From NCBI RefSeq assembly GCF_000379465.1, contig NZ_KB905406.1, forward strand, positions 1 to 45,740: a stretch of DNA of 45,740 bases, given 5' to 3'. Both the position numbers and the translations under genes were made by a program. The DNA is from Sciscionella marina DSM 45152. GTDB lineage: Bacteria > Actinomycetota > Actinomycetes > Mycobacteriales > Pseudonocardiaceae. Below, one piece after another: positions 16,125-25,111 of this stretch (its first letter is position 1; every line of letters begins with the position of its first letter). The notes under the pieces were generated by a model. The model saw only the letters and a list, made by a program, of their open reading frames with translations. It was not told where the DNA came from and searched no databases.

Positions 16125-17429
16125 CTAGTCCGAAGGATCATCGCTTCGCCGCTCGCCTGGGGAATCCCGATTCCGATCGTCGTATCCGAGCGTGTCGAGC
16201 AGTTGCTGCTTGGTCATCTGGGATCGGCCGCGAATATCGTGGCGTTGCGCATCGGCGTAGAGCTCGTCCTTGGTTCGCGTGCCCTCGTGGTCTCGTCGGG
16301 CATTGTCACCATCCGGTGCCGGTACGGCTTGTTCTTCCCGTTGCTCTCGTTCGGCGCGGCGCTGCTGTTCTCGGTAGCCGTACGCGGCTTGGCGTACGGC
16401 CTGATCGCTTTCCAGGCTGGACCCCAACGCCCCAGCGATCACACCCATCGTGGTGAATCCCCACGCCAGTGCGACGTACATGCCGACGCTGGCCGAACCC
16501 ACCGTGCTGGTCAGCAACGAGGTGGGCACCAGGAAAGCCGCGATGGCGAGGTTCACCACAAAGAGCCCGAGGTACAGACACGCGACACCGATGATCAACG
16601 TAGCAACGGTAGAGATGTTGTAGAGCCTGGTCAGCTCCTTGTCATGACCGCTGTCAGTGGCAGCAGGTCGTTCCCAGAGTCCGTGCGCGGCGATCAGCCA
16701 CCCGACGAGCAGCACGATCGACGCCAGCGCGGCACCGACCTCGCGTACCGGGTCCAATTGGGTGGCCAGTTGCCAAATGGTGCTCGACGAGAGCCCGAAG
16801 GCACTGGTGGCGATCGCCGCGGCGAGAGCGCTGGTCATGCCGAAAATCAGCCGCCACGGGCGGTTCGTGCGCACCATGCCGGTCACCAGCCGGAAACGGC
16901 CACGGCGGCGGGTGGACTGGTAACGAATGCCGGTACCACCCTGGCCAGTGGTGGTTTCGTACCGGTGGACCGGCGCGAGAAACCCGGTGAGCCCGCTCTG
17001 CGATCCTCGCCGCGTCGCCTGAGTGTCCCCCTCGACGTCCCCGCTCGAAGTACTCAGCTCACCGACGATCTGCGCCACGAGCAGGCGCGCCCGGCGGCGG
17101 GTCTGGAGACCACCGAGTGATGGTAACGCGACGACCGCGACACCCTCGTCGTGATCGACCTCGGCCACTATCGGGCGGCGGTCGCGGCGCAGCGGCAGGT
17201 CGGTCAGGCAGATCGCGTAATCCCAGTCGTGCTGCGCGGTCCGGCGGGAGAGATGACCGAGGATATCCACCACATCGTGTTGGCCGGCCGCGACCGGATC
17301 GGTCTCGACCTCGATGGCCCAATCCTGCTGATCGCCGAGTAGCTTCGGCAAAGCTTCGAGCAAATACTCGGCTACTTGCCGCGGGACATCAGGGTCAGCG
17401 ACCAATCCGATAGTGCTCCGGTGTGTCAC
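16125..17429 (-). CDS. actinobacterial membrane protein of unknown function
   Basis: A 434-residue protein. Residues 1-~190 are soluble and mixed alpha/beta (TIGLVADPDVPRQVAEYLLE, WDYAICLTDLPLRRDRRPIV). Residues ~200-345 contain about five membrane helices (LIFGMTSALAAAIATSAFGL, IVLLVGWLIAAHGLW, VATLIIGVACLYLGLFVV, LTSTVGSASVGMYVALAWGF). The last ~80 residues are very charged and end in ADAQRHDIRGRSQMTKQQLL, resembling the Rho N-terminal/SAP-like nucleic-acid-binding fold. I know no function. The combination of a cytosolic sensor-like head and a possible nucleic-acid-binding tail is unusual. The GTG start at 17429 fits the first conserved-looking residues. Confidence 0.75.
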   Translation of the reverse strand: MTHRSTIGLVADPDVPRQVAEYLLEALPKLLGDQQDWAIEVETDPVAAGQHDVVDILGHLSRRTAQHDWDYAICLTDLPLRRDRRPIVAEVDHDEGVAVVALPSLGGLQTRRRARLLVAQIVGELSTSSGDVEGDTQATRRGSQSGLTGFLAPVHRYETTTGQGGTGIRYQSTRRRGRFRLVTGMVRTNRPWRLIFGMTSALAAAIATSAFGLSSSTIWQLATQLDPVREVGAALASIVLLVGWLIAAHGLWERPAATDSGHDKELTRLYNISTVATLIIGVACLYLGLFVVNLAIAAFLVPTSLLTSTVGSASVGMYVALAWGFTTMGVIAGALGSSLESDQAVRQAAYGYREQQRRAEREQREEQAVPAPDGDNARRDHEGTRTKDELYADAQRHDIRGRSQMTKQQLLDTLGYDDRNRDSPGERRSDDPSD

Positions 17430-17674
17430 GGTACTGGCTCCTCACACCTACGGGACGCGGTTCACTGATCCTGCTCTGGCACGGGAACGTACCGGGGCAG
17501 CTGAGCGCGAAGGCCGATCGGCCGCGACTTGTGGTGCCACAGGTACCTGTGCCGCTCGCCGGACGGCTGCCCGACGGGATCGGCTGGTTCGCGATCGAAA
17601 GTCCGCCGCCGAAGTGGCCCCTGTTGCGCTACCACAGCATGTGTGCACTCGAGCAGGCCTGCGCGTCGTCCTGA
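17423..17674 (+). CDS. small hypothetical protein
   Basis: An 83-codon frame starting GTG (MSRYWLLTPTGRGSLILLWH) with third positions about 78% G or C through the first 73 codons, close to real genes here. It overlaps the start of the divergent membrane-protein gene by 7 bp, and no ribosome site is evident. It may be a short real gene or a gene fragment. The next 200 bp (17675-17877) hold nothing that I recognise. Confidence 0.35.
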   Translation: MSRYWLLTPTGRGSLILLWHGNVPGQLSAKADRPRLVVPQVPVPLAGRLPDGIGWFAIESPPPKWPLLRYHSMCALEQACASS

Positions 17675-17877
17675 AAGGCCGGAAGAACCGTTCTCCGTAC
17701 CCCGAGGCGCTCGTCTCATCCGAAAGTCTTGTCATGGCCCCATATCCCATGCAAGCACCCTCCTTTCCCTGCGGGACGCCGATCACCGAGCCGTATTCGT
17801 GGACTACGCGAGTTCGCCGCGAGCCTGTCAAAGATTCGGACGGTGCGAACATCTGCTTCTTGCTCGCCCTCGCATGG

Positions 17878-19227
17878 TCACTGTTGGATCAGGCTGGTCG
17901 ATTCTTTGCCGCTGGAGTGTTTGGGGAGTTCGGGCGAAGCGGAATCCAGGGGAACCGCGGGACCACGGATCAGGCCGAGTTCGACGTTATGGCGCTGGTT
18001 GCGGGTGCGCAGCATGGCATGCAGCAGCCAGTCGATGGCGACGTACAGGCGGTTACCGGGCAGCGCCAGCAGGTGGTAGGCGCGGGTGATCAGCTTGGCC
18101 AGGGCTCCGGAAAGCGGAATGTGCAGCGGGTTTGCCGCAGCCTCACCGGTGCCGAGGTCGACCACGAAGCCGAGATCGTGGTGCCGGTACTCACGCGCGA
18201 TGCCATGGCCCAGTGACGCGGCGACGTTGACGCCTGCCAGGGTGCCCTGCCGCTGGGCGTGCTGCGCGGTCATCGCCGTCGGCCGGCCACCGCGAGTCCG
18301 GTCGGGCACCGCGGCGGCATCACCGCAGGCGAACACCTCCGGCTGCCCGGGCACCTGAAGCCGTCCATCGACCGTGACCCGGCCCTGCCGGGTGGGCACA
18401 CCCATCTCCTCGATGAGTGGGTCAGGACGTACGCCCACACACCACACCACCGTGTGCGTGCCGATCCGCTCACCGGTGTCCAGGGTGACTTCGTGTTGCC
18501 CGGCTTCGTGGACAGAGGCGCCGGTACGCACCTCGACACCACGGCGGCGCAACACGGTGTCCGCGGTGCGGGACAGCCGCTCGTCCAGCGAAGGAAGCAC
18601 CCGGTCGGCAACCTCGAGCAAAAGCCAACGGATCCGCTGCCCATCCAGCTCCCGGTGCCGCGCCGCCAGCTCGGCGGCGAACGCGGGCCCCTGAGCGGCG
18701 ACCTCGGTTCCGGTATAACCAGCGCCCACCACGACGAACGTGCACCGCGCCACGCGCTCGGCAGGATCCTCGGCCGCGGCGGCCAGTTCGATCTGCCGCA
18801 CCACGTGGTCACGCAGATACAGCGCCTCCGGCACACCACGGAAACCGTGCGCATGTTCGGCGACACCGGGAATCGGCAGCAGTTTGTTGACACTGCCCGC
18901 GGCGAGCACCAGCCTGTCATAGCCCAGTACACGGTCCCGCCCTTCGGCATCGGTGTACCGGATCTCGCGCTCCCGCAGGGAAAACGAGCACACCTCACCC
19001 AACGCCAACCGCACCCCGGGCAACGCCGCCGGTAACGACACGCACACCCGTCGCGGGTCCAGAATCCCCACGGCGACTTCGGGCAGCAACGGTAGATAGA
19101 GGAAATAATCCGTGGGATTGACCACGACGATCTCCACCTCGTCCATGGACAAACGCCGACACAGTTCCCTGGCAGCATGGAAACCAGCGAAACCGCCGCC
19201 CACGACCACCACACGACTCGATGCCAT
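17878..19227 (-). CDS. ndh: type II NADH dehydrogenase (NDH-2), NAD(P)/FAD-dependent oxidoreductase
   Basis: A 449-residue flavoprotein. The N-terminus has the FAD Rossmann motif RVVVVGGGFAGFHAARELCR, and a second nucleotide motif FVVVGAGYTGTEVA (about residue 165) binds NADH. The C-terminal FAD contact VFACGDAAAVPD is followed by MTAQHAQRQGTLAGVNVAAS and a C-terminal amphipathic region (LAKLITRAYHLLALPGNRLY) typical of membrane-bound NDH-2. It would transfer electrons from NADH to menaquinone without pumping protons. A weak GGTAGG ribosome site precedes the ATG at 19227. It stands alone, convergent with nothing recognisable. Confidence 0.88.
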   Translation of the reverse strand: MASSRVVVVGGGFAGFHAARELCRRLSMDEVEIVVVNPTDYFLYLPLLPEVAVGILDPRRVCVSLPAALPGVRLALGEVCSFSLREREIRYTDAEGRDRVLGYDRLVLAAGSVNKLLPIPGVAEHAHGFRGVPEALYLRDHVVRQIELAAAAEDPAERVARCTFVVVGAGYTGTEVAAQGPAFAAELAARHRELDGQRIRWLLLEVADRVLPSLDERLSRTADTVLRRRGVEVRTGASVHEAGQHEVTLDTGERIGTHTVVWCVGVRPDPLIEEMGVPTRQGRVTVDGRLQVPGQPEVFACGDAAAVPDRTRGGRPTAMTAQHAQRQGTLAGVNVAASLGHGIAREYRHHDLGFVVDLGTGEAAANPLHIPLSGALAKLITRAYHLLALPGNRLYVAIDWLLHAMLRTRNQRHNVELGLIRGPAVPLDSASPELPKHSSGKESTSLIQQ

Positions 19228-19724
19228 GACGATGACCTACCCGAACACGACCAATCCGAAACTACAATATCGGTCGGGCGACACAGCTGCTCTTCCAACG
19301 CGGGGACACGGCCGGCTGGCCGACGGTCGGGTTGGTGCACCGCATCGGGTCGTACTGCACGCGCACCACGACGGCCACCCAACTTCCCGTTTTCCCACCT
19401 GGCTCGGCGGGAGGAACAATAGTCCGGACTGACAGTTCAGACCGCGGTGCCGTTGTTCAGGTCGATGCGCGTCTGGCGTTCCGAGCTGATCCACAACATC
19501 ACCTGTTGGCTCCGGAGTATATTCCCGCCGCTTCCGCGGTGACGACGTCGGATAGGAGCTGTTTCGGGCCAGCCTGCTCAGTCAGCAACGTGTACCCGTA
19601 ACGCTTGAATGGCCGTTCCGGTGCTGCGACCCGGTGAAATGGCTTTTCTGCCACTGTGAGGCTTGTTTCGGTTCGGCGGAAAGCGGGTACTTCCTGGGCA
19701 GAGCATTGATACGGGAGGCCGCCG
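19228..19724. other. intergenic region
   Basis: This region holds the divergent promoters of ndh and the LigD operon; GGGAGG just before 19725 serves the latter. Apart from a short minus-strand fragment resembling an F420-dependent enzyme (19499-19603), I see nothing in it. Confidence 0.5.
19499..19603 (-). pseudogene. possible N-terminal scrap of an F420-dependent luciferase-like oxidoreductase
   Basis: On the minus strand the frame reads YGYTLLTEQAGPKQLLSDVV then TAEAAG before a stop at 19499-19501. The pattern matches the first 30 residues of the F420-dependent glucose-6-phosphate-dehydrogenase-like family (GYTLMTEQAGP, VAAEAAGFD). Nothing after this matches. The similarity is short, so the call is tentative. 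Confidence 0.4.
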
Positions 19725-20285
19725 TTGAAGGAACGATTGGCGAGTTATCGCGCGAAGCGGGACTCCTCGCGAACGCCGGAACCTGCCGGGGACAGCGGGC
19801 GGCGCCCAGGTGGCCCGGTGTTCGTGGTCCAGCGGCACGAGGCAAGCAGCACACACTTCGACTTCCGTCTGGAGATCGATGGTGTGTTGGTGTCCTGGGC
19901 GGTACCCAAGGGACCGTCTGTGGATCCGGACGATCGTCGGCTTGCCATACGCACCGAGGACCATCCGCTGGGCTATGCGGACTTCGAAGGACGAATACCG
20001 CAAGGCGAATACGGTGCCGGGACCGTCATCGTATGGGACACCGGCCATTTCGACGTGCTGACCACCGGGTCCGCGCGGCAGGCGCTTGCCGATGGCCATC
20101 TCACCGTATCCCTGCACGGTACTAAACTGGCCGGGGGCTTCTCGCTCATCCGCAGGCCCTCGGGTCCTCGGGAACAATGGCTGTTGCTCAAGAAGAACGA
20201 CGAAGGAGCCGACCGGCGCCGCAAGCCGGCCGAGACACAACCCGAGTCGGTCGTCAGCGACCGCACCAACAAGGACTTCGCATGA
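19725..20285 (+). CDS. LigD 3'-phosphoesterase domain protein
   Basis: A 186-residue stand-alone version of the phosphoesterase module of bacterial LigD, which trims 3' phosphates and ribonucleotides at DNA breaks. The metal and phosphate ligands known from LigD are all visible: His38, His44, Asp46 and Arg48 in RHEASSTHFDFRLEIDG, Lys62 in WAVPKGPS, and Arg76, His80 and Tyr84 in RTEDHPLGYADFEG. The IPQGEYGAGTVIVWD motif follows. It starts with TTG at 19725 after a GGGAGG site. Its stop overlaps the ligase ATG (ATGA), making it the first gene of a three-gene split-LigD operon. Confidence 0.9.
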   Translation: MKERLASYRAKRDSSRTPEPAGDSGRRPGGPVFVVQRHEASSTHFDFRLEIDGVLVSWAVPKGPSVDPDDRRLAIRTEDHPLGYADFEGRIPQGEYGAGTVIVWDTGHFDVLTTGSARQALADGHLTVSLHGTKLAGGFSLIRRPSGPREQWLLLKKNDEGADRRRKPAETQPESVVSDRTNKDFA

Positions 20286-21253
20286 GCGGCCCCGCATGGC
20301 ATGAACCCACGCTCGCCACTCTCACCGGTCGACGGTTCTCGGATGAGCATTGGCTGTTCGAACCAAAATTCGACGGCGTCCGAGCTGTCGGTGTCCGCGA
20401 TACCGGTACGCCGAAGCTGTACTCGCGCAACCGGAAAGAGATGAACGACTCCTTCCCCGAGCTCGTCGAGGCACTGACCACATGCGGCAGGCAGCGATTC
20501 GTGGTCGACGGCGAGATCGTGGCTTTCGACGGGAGGAACACCAGCTTCGCGGCCCTGCAACCCCGCATCCACCTCACCGACCCGCGCCGAGCACGCGCGA
20601 CCGGGATGACAGTGTACTACTACCTGTTCGACCTGCTCTACCTCGACGAGCGGGACACTACCGAACTGCCACTACGGCAGCGCAAAACCATGCTTCGGGA
20701 CGCGTTCGAATTCACCGATCCGGTGCGGTACACCACCCACCGCAACACCGATGGCGAGCGATACTTCAGGCAGGCATGCGGGCGTGGATGGGAAGGGGTG
20801 ATCGCCAAGCGGGCCGATGCCGCCTATCACTCGGGCCGCTCGTCTGACTGGCTGAAATTCAAATGTTCACAGGGGCAGGAATTCGTCATCGCAGGCTTCA
20901 CCGACCCACAAGGAGCCCGGCTTGGCTTCGGCGCTCTCCTGCTCGGCTATTATGAGAACGGGCGGTTGCGCTATGCGGGCAAAGTGGGCACCGGCTTCGA
21001 CGAGAGCCTTCTCGGCTCGCTGCACGCCCAACTGCGTGACGGCGAAATGCCGAGCTCACCGTTCACCGATCAGGTGCGCGAGCCGGGCGCGCATTGGGTG
21101 TCTCCGTCGTTGATCGGGCAGATCGAGTTCACCGAGTGGACCCGCGACGGCAGGCTTCGCCATCCCAGGTTCTCCGGCTTGCGCGAAGACAAGAATCCCA
21201 CCGAGGTCGTACGCGAAACACCGGGAAACGAGGACGTGACCGAAAACCGATGA
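20282..21253 (+). CDS. ATP-dependent DNA ligase (LigD ligase domain)
   Basis: A 323-residue ligase. Motif I EPKFDGVRA supplies the adenylated Lys29. Motif III is VVDGEIVAFD and FDLLYLD is nearby. Motif IV is WEGVIAKRADAAYHSGRSSD, and motif V DWLKFKCSQGQEFVIAGF ends the nucleotidyltransferase domain. The C-terminal OB domain has LLLGYYENGRLRYAGKVGTG and FTEWTRDGRLRHPRFSGLRE. It lacks phosphoesterase and polymerase modules, which are encoded by the flanking genes. The ATGA overlaps on both sides imply one mRNA and equal synthesis. It would seal double-strand breaks in non-homologous end joining. Confidence 0.92.
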   Translation: MSGPAWHEPTLATLTGRRFSDEHWLFEPKFDGVRAVGVRDTGTPKLYSRNRKEMNDSFPELVEALTTCGRQRFVVDGEIVAFDGRNTSFAALQPRIHLTDPRRARATGMTVYYYLFDLLYLDERDTTELPLRQRKTMLRDAFEFTDPVRYTTHRNTDGERYFRQACGRGWEGVIAKRADAAYHSGRSSDWLKFKCSQGQEFVIAGFTDPQGARLGFGALLLGYYENGRLRYAGKVGTGFDESLLGSLHAQLRDGEMPSSPFTDQVREPGAHWVSPSLIGQIEFTEWTRDGRLRHPRFSGLREDKNPTEVVRETPGNEDVTENR

Positions 21254-22161
21254 GCAAGGAAACCGTCAAGGCTGGCGCCAGGAGAATCCCGATCTCCAAA
21301 GCGGACAAGGTCCTGTTTCCCGAAGATAGTATTACCAAAGCGGACCTCGTCGGCTACTACCGCGACATCGCATCCACTTTCCTCCGGCACGCACGGGGTC
21401 GCCCGGTCGCAGCCGAACGCTATCCTGATGGCATCGACCAGCCGCGCATCTTCCAGAAGAACGTCCCCGAGCACTATCCGGAATGGGTGCCTCGCGTCGA
21501 GGTGGGAAAGAAAGAGGGTGGTGTCACCGTGCACGCCGTATGTGACGACACACAGACGCTCGTGTACCTCGCCGATCAGGCATGTGTCACCCCACACTTG
21601 TGGCTGTCACGCACCGACGAGCTCGACAGACCGGACCGGCTGATCTTCGACCTCGATCCGCCGGGGACCGACCTTCCCATGCTCCGGTCTGCCGCACGCA
21701 GCGTGCGCACCATCCTCGATGAGATCGGTCTGCCTGCCTTTCTCATGGCCACCGGATCCCGCGGCTTCCACGTACTGACGCCACTACGCAGGACACAAAC
21801 CTTCGACCAGGCCCGCGAATTCGCCCGCCGACTGGCCACCTTGCTCGCCGAGCGACACCCGGACATGCTCACAGTCCAGCAGCGCAAACAAGACCGGGGC
21901 GACCGCATCCTCGTCGACTACCTGCGCAACTCCTACGCACAGACCGCCGTGGCGCCCTACGCCGTACGCGCCCGACCGAACGCTCCCGTCGCGACTCCAC
22001 TGGACTGGAACGAGTTCGACACCACCACACCATGGCAGTACACCATTCATACTCTCCCGGACCGACTCAAGGACCGCGGCGACCCGTGGTCCTCACTCAG
22101 GAACCGTGCACGGACTCTGACCGAGCCACGTCGCGAACTCGAGCAGCTCATCGGCCAATGA
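21250..22161 (+). CDS. LigD polymerase-domain protein (primase-like DNA/RNA polymerase)
   Basis: A 303-residue protein of the archaeo-eukaryotic primase superfamily, which fills gaps at broken ends with ribonucleotides or deoxynucleotides. It begins ISKADKVLFPEDSITKADLV, typical of the LigD polymerase domain. DLDP (Asp134 and Asp136 in LIFDLDPPGT) gives the catalytic acids, TGSRGFHVLTPL is the family's conserved strand-turn, and RGDRILVDYLRNSYAQTAVA carries the third acid. It ends at the normal domain length. Its ATG overlaps the ligase stop. No Ku gene is in the window. Confidence 0.92.
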   Translation: MSKETVKAGARRIPISKADKVLFPEDSITKADLVGYYRDIASTFLRHARGRPVAAERYPDGIDQPRIFQKNVPEHYPEWVPRVEVGKKEGGVTVHAVCDDTQTLVYLADQACVTPHLWLSRTDELDRPDRLIFDLDPPGTDLPMLRSAARSVRTILDEIGLPAFLMATGSRGFHVLTPLRRTQTFDQAREFARRLATLLAERHPDMLTVQQRKQDRGDRILVDYLRNSYAQTAVAPYAVRARPNAPVATPLDWNEFDTTTPWQYTIHTLPDRLKDRGDPWSSLRNRARTLTEPRRELEQLIGQ

Positions 22162-22611
22162 TCTATTCGAAGACGAAGGCAGTCGAACCGTAATCGAATT
22201 CGAACTCACACATGACAGAATCAGGACAGAGCAATTGTCACCGCGCTTCGACAGCTGCCGACACATGCGATCCAGCATCGAAAGTTCGTGGCAGGGGATT
22301 GATTCGTCGGAATCAGCTTTCGGATCGCATATGGTCATGCCGTCCGGAATCAAGACCAGTCTCTATCGACGGTCACCACTGCGAACGCGTCGGGACAGCA
22401 CAAGGGCGGTGCCGGGGCCCCGGGCCAGTGAGCTCCGGTCCGTTCGGCGCTCGGTCACCGGACACACTGTGCTCCCCGCATGCTCTGCGATACTCGCGAC
22501 ACATGCATTCGACGGTGTCGTCGAGGGTTTTTCGGCACCGCACACGGTTGTTCGAAATGGATGGTCCGACGCGACGGTGGCCACTGGTAGTCTCACCGGG
22601 CGTCGCGATGG
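22162..22611. other. intergenic region before the selenocysteine locus
   Basis: About 450 bp of lower G+C without a recognisable gene. A plus-strand frame around 22165-22430 is open but has no motif or good start. This region probably carries the promoter of tRNA-Sec. Confidence 0.45.
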
Positions 22612-22703
22612 GGAGGGGCACGCGTCCTGGTGGGCGCCGCGGTCTTCAAAACCGACGAGGCCGAGTATCTCGGTCTGGCGGGTTCGATTCCCGTTCCCCT
22701 CCG
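22612..22703 (+). tRNA. selC: tRNA-Sec (anticodon TCA)
   Basis: The 92-nt sequence folds as selenocysteine tRNA. A seven-pair acceptor stem GGAGGGG/CCCCTCC is extended by an eighth C·U opposition, as Sec tRNAs have an 8-bp acceptor. A 6-bp D stem (GCGTCC/GGGCGC) closes a four-base loop. The anticodon loop CTTCAAA carries TCA, a 7-bp extra arm (GGCCGAG/CTCGGTC) follows, and the T loop is TTCGATT. The discriminator is G. The CCA tail is not encoded in full (G-CC-G). It reads UGA as selenocysteine and lies 96 bp before selD, in the same orientation as the whole cassette. Confidence 0.93.
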
Positions 22704-22799
22704 CCGACGGGTCCGACCGCGTTTCCAACCTCGTGCGGCCGGGTATGCCCTACGCTTGCGTGTGTGCCCTGACCTGACCGCGTGCAGGAGGTTGCCAGG

Positions 22800-23795
22800 A
22801 TGCCCCGTTCGATCCGGATGACCCAGTACGCCCACGGCGGCGGGTGCGCGTGCAAGATCCCGCCTGGCGAGCTGGAGCAGGCGGTCGCCGGGCTGGTCGG
22901 CGCCGGAGCAGGCGAGCACGAACTGCTCGTGGGGCTCGATGACGGGGACGACGCCGCGGCAGTGCGCCTCGAAGGCGACACCGCGATCATCGCGACCACC
23001 GACTTCTTCACCCCTGTGGTCGACGACCCGTACGACTGGGGCCGGATCGCCGCGGCGAACGCGCTCTCCGACGTGTACGCGATGGGTGGCAGGCCGGTGC
23101 TCGCGGTGAACTTGCTCGGTTGGCCTCGGGAGAGGTTGCCGACCGAGTTGCTGACCGAGGTGCTGCGCGGTGGAGCGACCGTCGCGTCCACGGCGGCTTG
23201 CCATCTCGCGGGCGGGCACAGCATTGATGACCCGGAGCCCAAGTACGGGCTGGCGGTGACCGGGACCGGCAGTGCGCAGCGACTGCTGCGATTGGGGAGC
23301 GGCGAACCCGGCACCCCGTTGTCGTTGACCAAGCCGCTGGGGATCGGCGTGCTGAACACTCGCCACAAGGCGACCGGCGAACGATTCGAGCAGGCGATCC
23401 AGGCGATGACCGCCCTCAACCGCGAGAGCTCCGAGGCCGCGGTGCGGGCGGGGCTGCGGTGCGCCACGGACGTGACCGGATTCGGCCTGCTCGGGCATCT
23501 GTACAAACTTGCCCGCGCCAGCGGGGTGACCGCGCGCGTCGACCCTGCCGCGGTGCCCTATCTCGAAGGGGCGCGCGAGGCCGCTGAGCAGGGGTTCGTC
23601 AGCGGGGGTACCCGCCGCAACCTCGACTGGGTATGGCCGCACACACGCTGGGGCGCGAGTGTCGGTGAGCTGGACCAGCTACTGCTCGCGGACGCGCAGA
23701 CATCCGGTGGACTGCTTGTCGCCGGGGAATTGCCCGGCGCGCCGGTGGTCGGGGAACTCACCGAAGCCAGTGACAGCCCACTGGTGGTGGGCTGA
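22800..23795 (+). CDS. selD: selenide, water dikinase (selenophosphate synthetase)
   Basis: A 331-residue enzyme that makes selenophosphate, the selenium donor, from selenide and ATP. The flexible N-terminal active-site loop reads QYAHGGGCACKI, with Cys16 and Lys19 at the positions known to be catalytic (Cys17 and Lys20 in E. coli). Cysteine rather than selenocysteine is used. Further family motifs are TTDFFTPVVDDPYDWGRIAA and ANALSDVYAMGG (metal-binding aspartates) and CATDVTGFGLLGH. AGGAGG at 22786-22791 fixes the ATG at 22800. Its TGA shares one base with the selA ATG, so the genes are coupled. Confidence 0.95.
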   Translation: MPRSIRMTQYAHGGGCACKIPPGELEQAVAGLVGAGAGEHELLVGLDDGDDAAAVRLEGDTAIIATTDFFTPVVDDPYDWGRIAAANALSDVYAMGGRPVLAVNLLGWPRERLPTELLTEVLRGGATVASTAACHLAGGHSIDDPEPKYGLAVTGTGSAQRLLRLGSGEPGTPLSLTKPLGIGVLNTRHKATGERFEQAIQAMTALNRESSEAAVRAGLRCATDVTGFGLLGHLYKLARASGVTARVDPAAVPYLEGAREAAEQGFVSGGTRRNLDWVWPHTRWGASVGELDQLLLADAQTSGGLLVAGELPGAPVVGELTEASDSPLVVG

Positions 23796-25111
23796 TGCCG
23801 GACAGCGATCCGCGGCGGACCGTGCCACGAACCGATGTGGTGCTCGCCGATCCACGGCTTGCGAGCGTGCGCGAGCGGGTCGGCAGAGACGTGCTCAAAC
23901 GCGCGGTGCACGCGGCGCAGGAAGCAGTGCGCGGCGAGATGCTCCTCCCGGAAGGGGTCGTGGAGGCCGTGTTGGCCGCGTTCCCGGCCCGGCCGTGCTC
24001 ACTGCGGCCGGTCGTCAACGCGACCGGGGTCGTGCTGCACACGAACCTGGGCCGCGCGCCGCTGTCCGAGCGAGCCGTCGAAGCGCTCAGCGGCGCAGCC
24101 GGGTACACCGATGTGGAGTACGACGTGCGCACCGGCACGCGGGCGCGGCGTGGCGCGGCGGCTGCCGACGCGTTGCGCGATGCGGTCCCCGCGGCCGCGG
24201 ATGCGCTCGTGGTCAACAACGGTGCCGCCGCGCTGGCGTTGGCCGCTACCGCGCTGGCCGCGGGCCGTGAGATCGTCGTCAGCCGCGGCGAGATGGTCGA
24301 GATCGGCGACGGGTTCCGCATCCCCGAGCTCGTGGCCAGTACCGGCGCCCGGCTGCGCGAGGTCGGCACCACGAACCGCACGAGCCTTTCCGATTATGCG
24401 CAGGCGCTCGGCCCGGACACGGGGTTCGTACTCAAGGTCCATCCGTCGAACTTCACCATCGGCGGGTTCACTTCCTCGGTGCCGGTACGTGAGCTCGCCG
24501 GGCTTGGAGTGCCCGTGGTCGCCGACATCGGTTCCGGCCTGCTGCACCCCGATCCGCTGCTTCCGGACGAACCCGACGCGCAGGGCTGGCTCGCGCAAGG
24601 CGCTGCTGTTGTCACCGCGAGCGGCGACAAGCTGCTCGGCGGCCCGCAAGCCGGATTCGTACTCGGCGAGCGGGAGACGGTGCGACGGCTGCGCAAGCAC
24701 CCGCTCGCGCGCGCGATGCGGGTGGACAAGCTCGTCCTGGCCGCGTTCGAGGCCACACTGCTCGGTGCGGGAGACACGCCGGTGCTGCGCGCGCTGCACG
24801 CCGATGAGGGCTCGTTGCGCGTCCGTGCGGAGGCATTGGCGGCCGAACTCGCGCGCGGCGGTGTCGACGCGGATACCGTGCCTTCGGAGGGGATGGTCGG
24901 TGGCGGCGGCGCGCCACAAGTCCGGTTGCCCGGCTGGGCCGTCGCCCTGCCTGAAGCGTTCGCCGCATCACTGCGCTTGGGCCGGCCGTGTGTCGTCGGC
25001 AGGCTCGAAGCGGGCCAATGCCTGCTCGACCTGCGCTGCGTTCCCGCAAGCGACGACGAGCGGTTGGCCGCGGCGGTGCGCACGGCGGCGCGGGAGCGGG
25101 CATGCACGTGA
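23795..25111 (+). CDS. selA: L-seryl-tRNA(Sec) selenium transferase
   Basis: A 438-residue PLP enzyme that converts Ser-tRNA-Sec to Sec-tRNA-Sec using selenophosphate. Motifs include [48 protein letters not shown] and [10 protein letters not shown]. The PLP lysine is Lys279 in [14 protein letters not shown]. Length is close to the usual ~460. It starts on the last base of the selD stop and overlaps selB by 10 bp. The selD-selA-selB order with overlaps implies one transcript. Confidence 0.95.
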   Translation: MPDSDPRRTVPRTDVVLADPRLASVRERVGRDVLKRAVHAAQEAVRGEMLLPEGVVEAVLAAFPARPCSLRPVVNATGVVLHTNLGRAPLSERAVEALSGAAGYTDVEYDVRTGTRARRGAAAADALRDAVPAAADALVVNNGAAALALAATALAAGREIVVSRGEMVEIGDGFRIPELVASTGARLREVGTTNRTSLSDYAQALGPDTGFVLKVHPSNFTIGGFTSSVPVRELAGLGVPVVADIGSGLLHPDPLLPDEPDAQGWLAQGAAVVTASGDKLLGGPQAGFVLGERETVRRLRKHPLARAMRVDKLVLAAFEATLLGAGDTPVLRALHADEGSLRVRAEALAAELARGGVDADTVPSEGMVGGGGAPQVRLPGWAVALPEAFAASLRLGRPCVVGRLEAGQCLLDLRCVPASDDERLAAAVRTAARERACT

